DNA from: Liolophura sinensis | Lineage: Eukaryota; Mollusca; Polyplacophora; Chitonida; Chitonidae | Length of the DNA stretch: 64,000 nt | Direction of reading: 5' to 3' | Assembly (NCBI RefSeq): GCF_032854445.1 | Contig: NC_088297.1 | Coordinates: 12,881,039 to 12,945,038, forward strand | Shown: one piece after another, positions 24,835 to 37,341 of the stretch | Layout: every line of letters begins with the position of its first letter | Position numbering within the stretch: the first letter of the stretch is position 1 | The notes under the pieces: generated by a model | Database searches by the model: none | Seen by the model: the letters and a program-made list of their open reading frames with translations, nothing else | What the model was told of the DNA's origin: nothing | Translations under genes and position numbers: made by a program

Positions 24835-25088
24835 CACTCAAAAAATTAGTCTGTTAACTTTAACAAAAATATGTGGTCTGAGTGTTGCTAGAATGTATTC
24901 TGTCATTATAACACAATATTCTGTCATATTCAACATAACATCCTGTTAGTCTAACAGAATGGTTATGCTGAAGTAATAGAATATGTGTGTTATATCTAAC
25001 AGAATAAGCTGCTGCAATAACAGAATACATGCTAACAACACTTAGATAATGGACTTTCTATTAAATTTAATAGATTGATTTTTTAGTG
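24835..25088. mobile_element. MITE family with TAACAGAA motifs, TA-flanked (reference copy)
   Basis: 254 bp. Termini are inverted (CACTCAAAAAATTA left, GATTTTTTAGTG right) and subterminal arms also pair (GCTAGAATGTATTCTGT against ACAGAATACATGCTAACA). It is flanked by TA on both sides (24,833-24,834 and 25,089-25,090). CACT...AGTG ends with TA duplication fit a Tc1/mariner-type MITE; the class is inference. No coding capacity. Confidence 0.7.
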
Positions 25089-25257
25089 TACCACATCAGT
25101 ATTTATTTATTTATTTTTCATTTATTTATTTTATTTATTTATTTATCTATTTATTTATTTATTAAGCTGTTTGATTTGTTCTTTGCTTTTTTTTATTAAG
25201 GTTATTAAGCAGGATTAACCACGGATTAAGCATAAGTTGCTGACGAAAGCCCCGCTT

Positions 25258-25345
25258 GACATCAACTGAGCAGGGACCGTATTTCACCGGTTACATGTGA
25301 CCGTTTACGAACTGTCACACTGTCCTTTCTGCTCTGGTTTTACTT
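25258..25345 (+). mobile_element. AGAATAAAACC family, 3' part
   Basis: GGGACCGTATTTCACCGGTT to CTGCTCTGGTTTTACTTTC. Confidence 0.6.
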
Positions 25346-26944
25346 TCCGTGTTGTATTCTTTAATATCGAGCAGTAAGGGATTAACGTATGTATTATTTA
25401 GGCTAGAATGGGTGATTATGGTTTAACGTTACATTGGCAATATTTCAGCCATATCTTGGCGATTATCTCGGCTGGAAAAGATGCTAGCCAACTAGGGTAA
25501 GTGTCTGAACTTAATGTTTATAGAGGTAAAGTCGGAAACAGGAGAGTTTTCTTCGAGTACATCACAATGGGCGAGATTGAGTAAACATGAGCGTTTCTGG
25601 TGAATAGAACACGGTGTTCTGTAAGATGTAGATATTTCAGTCAGTCAGAAACCTGTTACATCACAATAAGCCAAATTTAGCTTTTTGGTTTAATATTTTT
25701 GCCAACAGGTGGCGCCTTACATCAACGAGCGCGCATATACATCCGGAGGACAATCTGAGAATGCGTTGCTATGGCGACCAGTACATCCATATATATCTGA
25801 TATTTTTGGCTGTTGCAATCCGAAACCAGGGCCACGTTACCGGGTGGTGCGACATGTTACGTAAGCTTACGATGTACCTATACTCTAACAGTGAGCATGC
25901 GTATAGAGATTCTGTGTGATATACCACAGTACGTCAAGCAGCAATAGCGCGTGCGCATTGTTTCGACTAAAACACTTCTCTGTGCGTTTGATGCCCGGAA
26001 ATAAACTCCTGTAACACACGTTACATTCACAGTTAACAATAAGCCAACTGATCTCATGTAGAGTATCGCGTTCAAGCAATGTAACATCTGGCATTACTCA
26101 GTCAAGACCCTGTTATGTTCGAAGTAAAATCCCTGCTGCAAGAGACAGCCATTTTGGACAAGCAGAGAATGTTTTGTGCATATGGTGACAACTGGCCTCT
26201 CTGTAACAAAGAAGAACTGGTCACAGAAACCCTCAGACGATTTAAAATGATATAAAGATGGCTTTGCGTTTCAAGAGAGTCTGATTTTTTAACAGAAGAG
26301 TTTCAGTTGATTGGTATAACCGTCTGGCTGGTAGCTTAAACTTGAAAATTAATATCAGCTCTGAGAAGCACAAATGCGATTGTAAGGCTAGGGTGTAACT
26401 CAAGATGGAGCCTTCAGTACGAGCCCATATACGACCTATATTATTCGATGTCACCTTGACCTCAGATACTATATTCCATAACACTGCGTACTTTATATTA
26501 GATACATGTTTGTGACTGGATGTTCTTAAATAAAGATAGTTATTCCACAACACAATACTTTTACATCTCATTAATGAAGTTTCCTTAAAAAAAAACGAAA
26601 TAAATTCCTATATGTGAAGAGTTTTAATGGCGCCATAGGGCCCTACAACCATACATATGAAATCAATCAAAAGTCATGTTTCTGAGAATTCAACGATGCT
26701 TCAAAATTTGATATCATCTTTTTATGTCCCCCCCCCCCCCCCCGCCCACTTTCCAAAAACACACATTTATATGAACAAATATATAATATCTTTCTTCAGA
26801 ATACAAAGAATTTTATAATACAAGAGTTGTAATAATAGTAAAGAGTTTCTTTACCCGGCCATGCAGGAATTATAATATATAAAGGATTTTCAGTCAATTA
26901 ACGTATGCTGGCCTGTTTTTCATCTAAACAAAGGTCTTACAAAG

Positions 26945-28355
26945 GTGCTTTGACGTTTGTTTGGAAAATAGGGTGACACTCTATCAAGAGTAATCTTTTG
27001 AGTCCTTTGTATATAAAAATGTACTTTATGGGGTGATTTTTTTAGGGCATTTACAGTATAAACTTCCCAACACACTTCCCCACTGTAACATATGGCAGCT
27101 GTCGTTGTAGTCAAACGCCAAGTTAACAGTTCTACAGAAGACCATTCATAACGTGAAGCATCGGTGGTTCAGTGGTAGAATTCTCGCCTGCCACGCGGGT
27201 GACCCGGGTTCGATTCCCGGCCGATGCAGTTACTTTTTTTTTTTTTTTATCCTTTCTTTTCTTTCAACTTTTGCATCTTTACCCCAGATGGTTATTCAGA
27301 TGTTGAGCGCTAATTATTGTGTATAACCCAATTGTTTAAAGAAATTCGCCTTAATGCTGTGGCAGAAAGGTTACATTTCATCACACAAATTTTTCATTTC
27401 ATTTTAAGCTGAAATTTAAATTCTGATTCTACTAAGAGTCCTATAGTCGTTTAGTTTTGTTGTGCTGCGAGGGGACGTTAACTGAAGTAAACTGACAACA
27501 GGTCTGACTTGGCCGTAAATTCATCGTGCTGAATTAGATCGCCGCGTTCGATACGTGAATAGTTGTAATCAAAGCGCACCAATTTTTTTTATTGATAACT
27601 GACATTCTAGCATGGTACACGATTCGAATACTGATTTCACTTAGTCACCAAGGACATACCTTGCGTCTTTCCAACATCAATGAAAACTTTTCACTGTCTC
27701 TCTTTGCATGATTCCGACCTATTTTCATACTGAATATACTTTCCTAGTTCTTTGGTGGTTTGTGTTATACGTCGTTTTGGGAGTTGGCCTTGCGATTATT
27801 GACATGGAACGTACTCATTGGTTGACGCTGGTATACGAATGTCCATTTCGACGCATAAATTTAACTGTTACGTTTGACCATTTGACACCTATCGCGATGT
27901 AGTCGCTGCTCTGGTTTTATTCTTCGTGCTGGAGTTACTCAGCATATCGTATCAGACATTCTTATACCAGTGGTCAACCATAAATGACGTTCTAGCTGGA
28001 TCAATAATCGCAAAACCAATTAGCAAAACATTTCTTCAATATAAACCACACAGAAACTATATAATGAAGATGTAAAAATATCAAAAATTTACTTGTTTTA
28101 TCTGATTGTAAGAGTTCAGTTGATCTTAGAAAGCTGTTCAGAAGTCAGTTCGGAAGGTGTAGAAAAGATTGAGATCTATCACGAAAAGTAATAATTTGTG
28201 ATATTTTGCTTCTAGAAATGTACTTTTTGAGGCGCATTTTAGGATAATTACGGTGTATACTTCCCAATAAATTTCCCCACTGTAACATCTGGCAGCTGTC
28301 TGCGTAGCTACACACCAAGTTAAATGGTTGTACTGAAGAGCTTGTTTACTGTGAA
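26945..28355 (+). repeat. Diverged duplication carrying tRNA-Gly copies 1 and 2
   Basis: Upstream flanks of copy 1 (about 26,945-27,157) and copy 2 (about 28,140-28,355) align with many substitutions, including shared AATGTACTTT, ACTTCCCAA and GGCAGCTGTC. This is an older tRNA-carrying duplication, separate from the array. Confidence 0.6.
27158..27228 (+). tRNA. tRNA-Gly(GCC), copy 1
   Basis: 71 nt. The acceptor stem GCATCGG/CCGATGC pairs fully, the A box is TGGTTCAGTGG, the anticodon loop is CTGCCAC (anticodon GCC at 27,190-27,192) and the B box is GGTTCGATTCC. A T-rich run starting about 6 bp downstream can terminate RNA polymerase III. Its upstream flank resembles that of copy 2 but not those of copies 3-9. 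Confidence 0.95.
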
Positions 28356-28426
28356 GCATCGGTGGTTCAGTGGTAGAATTCTCGCCTGCCACGCGGGTGA
28401 CCCGGGTTCGATTCCCGGCCGATGCA
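28356..28426 (+). tRNA. tRNA-Gly(GCC), copy 2
   Basis: Identical to copy 1 over 71 nt. A T-rich stretch beginning CTTTTATTTT lies just downstream. About 210 bp of upstream flank aligns with that of copy 1 (shared ACTTCCCAA and CCCCACTGTAACAT), diverged far more than the tRNA itself. Confidence 0.95.
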
Positions 28427-28580
28427 TTCTCTTTTATTTTTTTTTATTTAACTTTTTGTTTCTATTTCAAAGCCTAATTTTTGGCCTATTGTTAAAAGTA
28501 TATTATTACATTATTTAATGAAGATGAACTATGCATTACTGCCGAACATTAGTGTTTTCATTTTACTCAGGTTACAATTT

Positions 28581-28738
28581 TTTTTATTTATTTGATTGGT
28601 GTTGTACACTGTACTCAAGATATACTTCACTTGTTACGATGGCGGCCAGCATTATGGTGGGAAGAAACCGGGCAGAGACCATGGGAAACCCACGATCGCC
28701 CGCAGGCTGATGCAAGACCTTAGCACTTACGGTCAGGT
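28581..28738 (-). mobile_element. SINE family 1, 5'-truncated copy
   Basis: AAATAAATAAAAAAAATTG tail side at the left, then the body with CCACCATAATGCTGG on the minus strand; the head is missing. Confidence 0.75.
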
Positions 28739-29129
28739 AGGTAACATGCTGGTCTAATTTGTAAACAGAAGGGAAAAGCCTTGGCTTGTCTAATATTGAG
28801 AGTATTATAAAATACATAGTGTGTTCGTGGACTTTTTATAATATAACACGATGTCATATCCGTTAGCTTTCTGTACGCGGTCAACTTGTTAAAAGGACCG
28901 GTTTCGTAGCTGACATTCATATACCTAAATAACATAAACAATAAAGGCCAGTATAATCCCAAGATCAGTTTCAAAAGCAACCTTGAACACAAACCCCCCC
29001 AAAAACCTAAGAAAACACTAGTATACAAAGTAAGAAATTAAAACGGAATCATGGACAGATAATCCATCTATATTTTTCAGTGATGCAACAAAGACCCAAG
29101 GAATATTTCGAGGCACATAAAAATCAGTA

Positions 29130-29290
29130 CGTACGTGGGAAGGTCTGCCAGCAACTTGTGAATGGTCGTGGGTTTCCCCCGGGCTTTGCCCGGTTTTCTC
29201 CCATCATAATGCTGGCCACCATCGCTATCGTGAAATATTCTAGAGTACGGCGTTAAACACCAATAAAATAAATAAATAAATAAATAAATA
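29130..29290 (+). mobile_element. SINE family 1, 5'-truncated, with target-site duplication
   Basis: Starts at CGTACGTGGGAAGG and ends in an AAATAAATAAAT tail. It is flanked by AAATCAGTA at 29,121-29,129 and 29,291-29,299. Confidence 0.8.
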
Positions 29291-30312
29291 AAATCAGTAA
29301 AAAAACGTAAAAAAAACCTATACTGTATGCTGTATAAAATTACACTACATTAGTTTGTAAGTTGTCGTTTATCAAAATTAAGTATGTCATTTGCGCTGCG
29401 AATTAAACTGTCCATAGATCCAGAGTGTAAGATGACAGTCCTCTCCCCGCCCTATCGGCACCCATAACACCATGGGTTAAGCAGAGTTAGGTGAATAAAA
29501 AAAATATGCAGTGATTATAATTGAAATTTTTTTTATACGTCACTGGTCTAGAATTACTGAATAACAACACTTTGCACGAATAAACCAGCGCATTCACCAC
29601 ATATGCGCTTAGTTATCAGGTCTGTCCTCATGTGACACACATATCAAAATCGTAGTGCGGTATCCCGCAGGCGCGTGGCTGGGTAAAGTTATTCCCCTTG
29701 TAAGGACAACCAGATGTCAAATTTGACTGCTAAGTGGATTTCTTGTAGACAAAGTGAGAAAGATGTAAAATACGACAGTAAAATCCCGTGCATTCCGATA
29801 TATATGCACAAAATATAATCTTCCATCATAAAACATATTTGTGACGTTTTGTGAAAAGGTATACAATTTAGGACGGCGACATATCGTATGTAGATCTACA
29901 TACATATACAATACAATAGATACAATAGATATTTTAATACATATCTCCGCTGACGTCACAGCTGCAGACCACTTAATTTCCTGCCTGCCCGTTAAGATCT
30001 AAGATCATAAACTGCAGTTTAAAGCCATTTCTACACCCAACCAGACGGCTGAGATGGCTTTGTCAACTTTCCTGTGTACATGTAAGGGCACATCCTAAAC
30101 AGTATATTAAGACATAAAACCCAAACGTATCCATTAATCATTTTTTCTCACCGTATATTGCGAAAATATCGATGCTACTGATTGATACATGTCACAGTTA
30201 TGATACTATAATTCAAATCTGCTTCCCGAAGCCATCAGAAACTATAACGGGGTTCTGTGGTACACTGTCCATCAACCTTTGTGATTTTATGGTATAATGT
30301 ATGACCATAAAC

Positions 30313-30448
30313 ATACGTGGGGAGGTCTGCCTGCAACCTGCGGATGGTCGTGGGTTTCCCCCGGGCTCTGCCCGGTTTCCTCCCACAATAATGCTGGCCG
30401 CCGTCGTATAAGTGAAATATTCTTGAGAACGAAAAAACACAAATCAAA

Positions 30449-30479
<31 letters not shown>
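30313..30479 (+). mobile_element. SINE family 1, 5'-truncated, with target-site duplication
   Basis: Body and AAATAAAT tail, flanked by ATGACCATAAAC (30,301-30,312) and ATGATCATAAAC (30,480-30,491), one mismatch. Confidence 0.8.
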
Positions 30480-30593
30480 ATGATCATAAACCTGTGGGAC
30501 TTTGCGTCCATCAACCGCAAAAGCAATTAAAGGAACCTGACGATATGCAGTCCATCAACCTGCCTTGCGCTTTATACAGGACATAAAGGTATA

Positions 30594-30828
30594 GACCGAC
30601 CCGGATAGCACAGTTGGTAGAGCGTCCGCTTCGGGAGGTCTAGATCCAGGATCAATCCTGGGGCGAGTCACACGAGTACGACTTTAAAGGAGGAAGTTGG
30701 GACTTCCTCGAATGGCGTTCAGCATGAAGGTCACAGCCAACGACTGGTTGACCCGTATCAGTATAATGGCTCGGGCTGGGCGGCTTACTTTCCTTCGTTA
30801 AGTCGCCTCAGTCAAGCACTTACTGACT
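30594..30828 (+). mobile_element. SINE family 2, shortened, with target-site duplication
   Basis: Head and first half as at 7,620, then the 3' end only; about 110 bp of the 3' half are missing. Perfect 12-bp target-site duplications CATAAAGGTATA lie at 30,582-30,593 and 30,829-30,840. Confidence 0.85.
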
Positions 30829-31191
30829 CATAAAGGTATACAGCTGTCCATAACGTATTTTACGGTATACTGTCATTCGATCTATGTCGCCTTTTATACA
30901 GGATTTACTGCACATAAATCTGCCTCTTTTATGCCAGAGTCCGGAAGATTATACACTTTATTTTTATGACATAAATATGACTGAAATGGATCTGTGTCGT
31001 TTGGCGTTACCAAAGAGACAGGGTATGATTTACACCCGAGTCATTGATCACATGAACGTGACAAGCCATGAACTGGGTGTATATAGACTGTGTTAGGCGT
31101 TTCTTGTGTCTTTGGGGAATGGAGGGTGTTTAGTCAACCAGCTGAATCCTGGTTTATGCAGGAATACAATATATTTTTAAAAAATACTGCA

Positions 31192-31440
31192 CAGAGGGTA
31201 AAACCAGAGCAGCGAGAGCAGTGTGAAAATGGTTACACGTAACCGGTGAAGTACTGCCTCTTGTCAGTTTACCTCAGTTAAGCTTTTAGTTTAACTCTGA
31301 AAATTGTAAGTGTTTAAGCAGTAGCAAAGAACTGACACGTCTCCTATAACATCATGGCTTACACAGAATTATTTCCCTTTTGCATAATTAGTATTACGCA
31401 TATCACTAATCAACTAATGACATCTTGCATATCATAATAG
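31192..31440 (-). mobile_element. AGAATAAAACC family, reverse copy
   Basis: AGGGTAAAACCAGAGCAGCG, GGTTACACGTAACCGGTGAA and AACATCATGGCTTACACAGA on the plus strand, the reverse complement of the family landmarks. Confidence 0.6.
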
Positions 31441-31660
31441 CATGAACTGATTTCTTGATATCATTAAATGAATTTAAGATATCATAAATTATTTCGACTG
31501 ATCAAGAAATAGGGACGAGAAAGTAAGGCGGCGTGCCATTCAGACACACTATCACGTACAACAATTTTAAACTGCCTCGTACGGTATTAGACTTGTAAAC
31601 TAAAACTTTGTTCACTTTAGACTGTATGATACAGTTAGAGTTTACCCTATGTAAAAGACG

Positions 31661-31768
31661 TAATTTGATTGGTCTTTTACGCCTTACTCAAGAACAGTTC
31701 ACTTATATACGACGGTGCCAGCGATATAGTGGGAGGAAATTGGGCAAGGCCCCGGGGAAGCATAGAGG
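31661..31768 (-). mobile_element. SINE family 1, fragment
   Basis: 3' half on the minus strand (GATTGGTCTTTTACGCC and GTGGGAGGAAAT visible), just upstream of the tRNA array. Confidence 0.7.
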
Positions 31769-32300
31769 GTAAAAAGCAGAGCAGAAAGGATAAAGTGATA
31801 ACTGGTTAATAATCTCACGTATACACAGTGCAAATATGGTCTGTAATCAGTTTCCATCGGTTACAGCTTTATTCTAACTGTAACACCACGGGAAGTGAGT
31901 AAAAAAGAATTGTATTGATTTTAATTGCAATTTATTCGATGTCCCTGGTCTAGAACTAGGGGCCAGGGTTTACGAGAAGCTAAAGCTAGAACCCTAACCT
32001 ACCATCAATATGTAGGTCAGACAGCCAAGCTAGAAGCTTGTAGCAGTACGTACGTGGGACACCCTTAGGCCTATTTATATAGTAACACGTGCTGCGCTGG
32101 CCTTCACGGCTACGTTGTAAGGCTGTGCCATTTACACATACTACCATATTTACAGTTGAAGATATATTCGCGGATTTCAACGTTGTGATGCATTCATTCA
32201 GATTAACTGTAAATGTATAGCAACGATAGAGCATGTTAAGTGTTCTGGCGTCACCAATGACAATTAAACAATAGGCAAATAAGTAAGCTGCTAGCGTGAA

Positions 32301-32371
32301 GCATCGGTGGTTCAGTGGTAGAATTCTCGCCTGCCACGCGGGTGACCCGGGTTCGATTCCCGGCCGATGCA
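32301..32371 (+). tRNA. tRNA-Gly(GCC), copy 3 (first of the array)
   Basis: Identical 71-nt tRNA sequence with intact A and B boxes. The first TTTT lies about 14 bp downstream in GTTATTTTAC. It lies in a roughly 1.18-kb tandem unit. Confidence 0.95.
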
Positions 32372-33475
32372 TGGTGTTATTTTACATATATTTACTAATG
32401 ATGAAGAATTTTTTACATTCTGTCTCAAGTGTGTATTAATATGTGTAAATCAAGGGTCAGCTATGTCGTCGCGTATAGTTTGAGTGCTCAATTTTCATAT
32501 CGATGATCTGTAAAGTATGTAAATGTTCGTCCACATGTCTTAAAAAGTGGATCTATATGCATTCGTGGAGGTAAAACTAGAGTCTTTTTGCCTCCGTAAT
32601 AATAATACAGCTATTGTAGAGCGCGGTGTTAAATATAGAATACTATCATCGACATACTATTTCACTACAGCATAGGGGGTAAAACCAGAGCAGTGACGGC
32701 AGTTGGCAAATGGTCACACGTAACCGATGAAATAGGACCCTGTGTCAATTTACCTCATTCAGGGTCTTATTCTAACTGTTCATGTAAATACGTAAATAGT
32801 AGCTAATTACACGCCCACCTGGCAAAATGGCTTTAGCCGATTTAGGTAAAAACAAAATGCAGGTATAGTAACTGCAATTAGTCGCAGGTCTAAAATTATT
32901 TAAATCTTGTATTGTCATCACATTTAAAAAACGGTCACATGAAAACAATGTAAAAACAGCTACCATGTCTCGGAGATGTTTAGCTCACCAGGAGAATTCT
33001 GGTTTATGCAAACATGGTCTGTAATCAGCTTGCATCGGTTACAGTTTTATTCCAACTGTAACATCACGGGAACTGGGTAAAAAAGAATTGTATTGATTTG
33101 AATTGCAATTTATTCGATGTCCCTAATCTAGAACTAGTGGTCAGGGTTTACGAGAAGTTAAAGCTAGAACCCTAACCTACCATCAATATGTAGATCAGAC
33201 AGCCAAGCTAGAAGCTTGTAGCAGTACATACGTGGGACACCCTTAGGCCTATTTATATGTAACACGTGCTGCGCTGGCCTTCACGGCTACGTTGTAAGGG
33301 TGTGCCGTTTACACATACTACCATATTTACAGTACAGATATATTCGCGGATTTCAACGTTGTGATGCATTCATTCAGATTAACTGTAAATGTATAGCTAC
33401 GATAGAGCATGTTAAGTGTTCTGACGTCACCAATGACAATTAAACAATAGGCAAATAAGTGAGTCCTAGCATGAA

Positions 33476-33546
33476 GCATCGGTGGTTCAGTGGTAGAATT
33501 CTCGCCTGCCACGCGGGTGACCCGGGTTCGATTCCCGGCCGATGCA
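33476..33546 (+). tRNA. tRNA-Gly(GCC), copy 4
   Basis: Identical 71-nt tRNA sequence, starting 1,175 bp after copy 3. The upstream context GAGTCCTAGCATGAA is shared with copy 9. Confidence 0.95.
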
Positions 33547-33964
33547 TGGTACTATTTTCCATATATATATATATACACTAATGATGAAGTTTTTTTTACA
33601 TTCTGTCGCAAGTGTGTATTAATATGTGTAAATCAAGGGTCAGCTATGTCGTCGCGTATAGTTTGAGTGCTCAATTTTCATACCGATGATCTGTAAAGTA
33701 CGTAAATGTTTGTACGCAGTACGTACGTGGGACACCCTTAGGCCTATTTATATGTAACACGTGCTGCGCTGGCCTTCACGGCTACGTTGTAAGGGTGTGC
33801 CGTTTACACATACTACCATATTTACAGTTGAAGATATATTCGCGGATTTCAACGTTGTGATGCATTCATTCAGATTAACTGTAAATGTATAGCAACGATA
33901 GAGCATGTTAAGTTTCACCAATGACAATTAAACAATAGGCAAATAAGTGAGTTGCAAGCGTGAA

Positions 33965-34035
33965 GCATCGGTGGTTCAGTGGTAGAATTCTCGCCTGCCA
34001 CGCGGGTGACCCGGGTTCGATTCCCGGCCGATGCA
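33965..34035 (+). tRNA. tRNA-Gly(GCC), copy 5
   Basis: Identical 71-nt tRNA sequence, only 489 bp after copy 4 because the intervening unit carries a large internal deletion. Confidence 0.95.
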
Positions 34036-35141
34036 TGGTGCTATTTTACATATATATACTAATGATGAAGTTTTTTTTACATTCTGTAGCAAGTGTGTAT
34101 TAATATGTGTAAATCAAGGGTCAGCTATGTCGTTGCGTATAGTTTGAGTGCTCAACCTTCATACCGATGATCTGTAAAATATGTAAGTGTTCGTCCACAT
34201 GTCTTAAAATGTGGATCTATATGCATTCGTGGAGTAAAACTAGAGTCTTTTTGCCTCCGTAATAATAATACAGCTATTGTACAGCGCAGTGTTAAATATA
34301 GAATACTATCACAGACATACTATTTCACTACAGCATAGGGGGTAAAACCAGAGCAGTGACGACAGTTGGCAAATGGTCACACGTAACCGATGAAATAGGA
34401 CCCTGTGTCACTTTACCTCATTCAGGGTCTTATTCTAACTGTTCATGTAAATACGTAAATAGTAGCTAATTACACGCCCACCTGGCAAAATGGCTTTAGC
34501 CGATTTAGGTAAAAACAAAATGCAGGTACACTAATTGCAATTAGTCGCAGGTCTAAAATTATTTAAATCTTGTATTGTCATCACATTTAAAAAAAACGGT
34601 CCCATGAAAACAATGTAAAAACAGCTACCATGTCTCGGAGATGTTTAGTCCACCAGGAGAATTCTGGTTTATGCAAACATGGTCTGTAATCAGTTTCCAT
34701 CGGTTACAGTTTTATTCCAACTGTAACACCACGGGAATTGGGTAAAAAAGAATTGTGTTAATTTGAATTGCAATTTATTCGACGTCCCTAATCTAGAACT
34801 AGTGGTCAGGGTTTACGAGAAGCTAAAGCTAGAACCCTAACCTACCATCAATATGTAGATCAGACAGCCAAGCTAGAAGCTTGTAGCAGTACGTACGTGG
34901 GACACCCTTAAGATTATTTATATGTAACACGTGCTGCGCTGGCCTTCACGGCTACGTTGTAAGGCTGTGCCGTTTACACATACTACCATATTTACAGTAC
35001 AGATATATTTGCGAATTTCAACGTTGTGATGCATTCATTCAGATTAACTGTAAATGTATAGCAATGATAGAGCATGTTAAGTGTTCTGACGTCACCAATG
35101 ACAATTAAACAATAGGCAAATAAGTGAGATGCAAGCGTGAA

Positions 35142-35212
35142 GCATCGGTGGTTCAGTGGTAGAATTCTCGCCTGCCACGCGGGTGACCCGGGTTCGATTC
35201 CCGGCCGATGCA
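35142..35212 (+). tRNA. tRNA-Gly(GCC), copy 6
   Basis: Identical 71-nt tRNA sequence, 1,177 bp after copy 5. An (AT)n run follows about 15 bp downstream. Confidence 0.95.
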
Positions 35213-36333
35213 TGGTGCTATTTTCCATATATATATATATATATATATATACACTAATGATGAAGTTTTTTTTACATTCTGTCGCAAGTGTGTATTAATA
35301 TGTGTAAATCAAGGGTCAGCTATGTCGTTGCGTATAGTTTGAGTGCTCAACCTTCATACCGATGATCTGTAAAATATGTAAATGTTCGTCCACATGTCTT
35401 AAAATGTGGATCTATATGCATTCGTGGAGTAAAACTAGAGTCTTTTTGCCTCCGTAATAATAATACAGCTATTGTAGAGCGCGGTGTTAAATATAGAATA
35501 CTATCACAGACATACTATTTCACTACAGCATAGAGGGTAAAACCAGAGCAGTGACGACAGTTGGCAAATGGTCACACGTAACCGATGAAATAGGACCCTG
35601 TGTCACTTTACCTCATTCAGGGTCTTATTCTAACTGTTCATGTAAATACGTAAATAGTAGCTAATTACACGCCCACCTGGCAAATGGCTTTAGCCGATTT
35701 AGGTAAAAACAAAATGCAGGTATAGTAACTGCAATTAGTCGCAGGTCTAAAATTATTTAAATCTTGTATTGTCATCACATTTAAAAAAAACGGTCCCATG
35801 AAAACAATGTAAAAACAGCTACCATGTCTCGGAGATGTTTAGTCCACCAGAAGAATTCTGGTTTATGCAAACATGGTCTGTAATCAGTTTCCATCGGTTA
35901 CAGTTTTATTCCAACTGTAACGCCACGGAATTGGGTAAAAAAGAATTGTGTTGATTTGAATTGCAATTTATTCGACGTCCCTAATCTAGAACTAGTGGTC
36001 AGGGTTTACGAGAAGCTAAAGCTAGAACCCTAACCTACCATCAATATGTAGATCAGACAGCCAAGCTAGAAGCTTGTAGCAGTACATACGTGGGACACCC
36101 TTAAGATTATTTATATGTAACACGTGCTGCGCTGGCCTTCACGGCTACGTTGTAAGGCTGTGCCGTTTACACATACTACGATATTTACAGTACAGATATA
36201 TTCGCGGATTTCAACGTTGTGATGCATTCATTCAGATTAACTGTAAATGTATAGCTACGATAGAGCATGTTAAGTGTTCTGACGTCACCAATGACAATTA
36301 AACAATAGGCAAATAAGTGAGATGCGAGTGGAA

Positions 36334-36404
36334 GCATCGGTGGTTCAGTGGTAGAATTCTCGCCTGCCACGCGGCTGACCCGGGTTCGATTCCCGGCCGA
36401 TGCA
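36334..36404 (+). tRNA. tRNA-Gly(GCC), copy 7, one variant base
   Basis: 71 nt, 1,192 bp after copy 6. It differs from the others by GCGGGTGACC to GCGGCTGACC. This puts C opposite C at the base of the anticodon stem, a mismatch that could weaken folding. Promoter boxes are intact. It may be a functional variant or the first step of decay. Confidence 0.85.
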
Positions 36405-36506
36405 TGGTACTATTTTCCATATATATATATATACACTAATGATGAAGTTTTTTTTACATTCTGTCGCAAGTGTGTATTAATATGTGTAAATCAAGGGTCA
36501 GTTATG

Positions 36507-37341
36507 AACCTGTAACATTGTGTTCAAGCAGGTATATTTATGAATATTTTGTAACAAAAATAGTACATTGTCCAAGAGCAATGGTGTCTATGCCGCATTT
36601 GGACTGGGTTAGAATATGGAAAACTGTTTTTCATCAATTCTTAGATCACAACTTGGTCAACTTCAGTTACAAGTTGGTTCATGACATTTTGCCCGTTAAG
36701 GAAAAACTTCTTAGGAGAAATGTAGCCACCGATGACTTGTGTGTTTTTTGCTCCCTGTCTGAAACTCGGCAACATCTGTTTGTACAATGTAAAATCGTTC
36801 AGGATGTGTTTAATGACTTTAACCGGATATTTGTTTTGTTTGCGAACTACCTACCAAATATGGACTCGGAAACATTAATTTACAAGGTATTCAATTCCAC
36901 CTTTAACCAGGAAGTTAGAGCTGTGATGGTGTATGTCATATGTGTTCTTCAGTTTAGTATTTGGTGTGCACGCAACGACATAATATTTCAGAAAAAAAAA
37001 ACAGGGATTCTGTTGCTATTGTTAAGGCCGCCAAAGGAATAATTAAAACCCGTATTCATGTTGACTTTTTTCGACTAGACAGGCCATCTTTCGAGAAAAT
37101 CTGGTGTATAAACAAAGTCTTCTGTACATTACGGAATGATAAATTAGTGTATTTATTGAAATGAGCAGCTAATGTGCAATTGTTCTATTCACAAAGCAGT
37201 CATCTTTTCTGTGATATTTTATTTTAATTAAGACTGCCTTGTGATTTCAAAAGTTTGTGATAGCCGGGTATTGTGAAATCTTGTGTATTTGATGACAATC
37301 TGGGAATAAATTCAACAATTTTCAAAAAAAAAAAAAAAAAA
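36507..37341 (+). mobile_element. 5'-truncated non-LTR retrotransposon (LINE) fragment
   Basis: 835 bp ending in poly(A), inserted in one array unit. It is flanked by a 14-bp target-site duplication with one mismatch: AAGGGTCAGTTATG at 36,493-36,506 and AAGGGTCAGCTATG at 37,342-37,355. It encodes the C-terminal part of a reverse-transcriptase polyprotein. A zinc-binding motif of the zf-RVT type is visible, CVFCSLSETRQHLFVQC, preceded by the usual YKLVHDILPVKEKLLRR segment. The frame shifts at an A-run (about 36,992-37,001), after which about 50 more residues continue in another frame to a stop before 37,164. No reverse-transcriptase catalytic region is present, so this is a dead copy. Confidence 0.9.
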
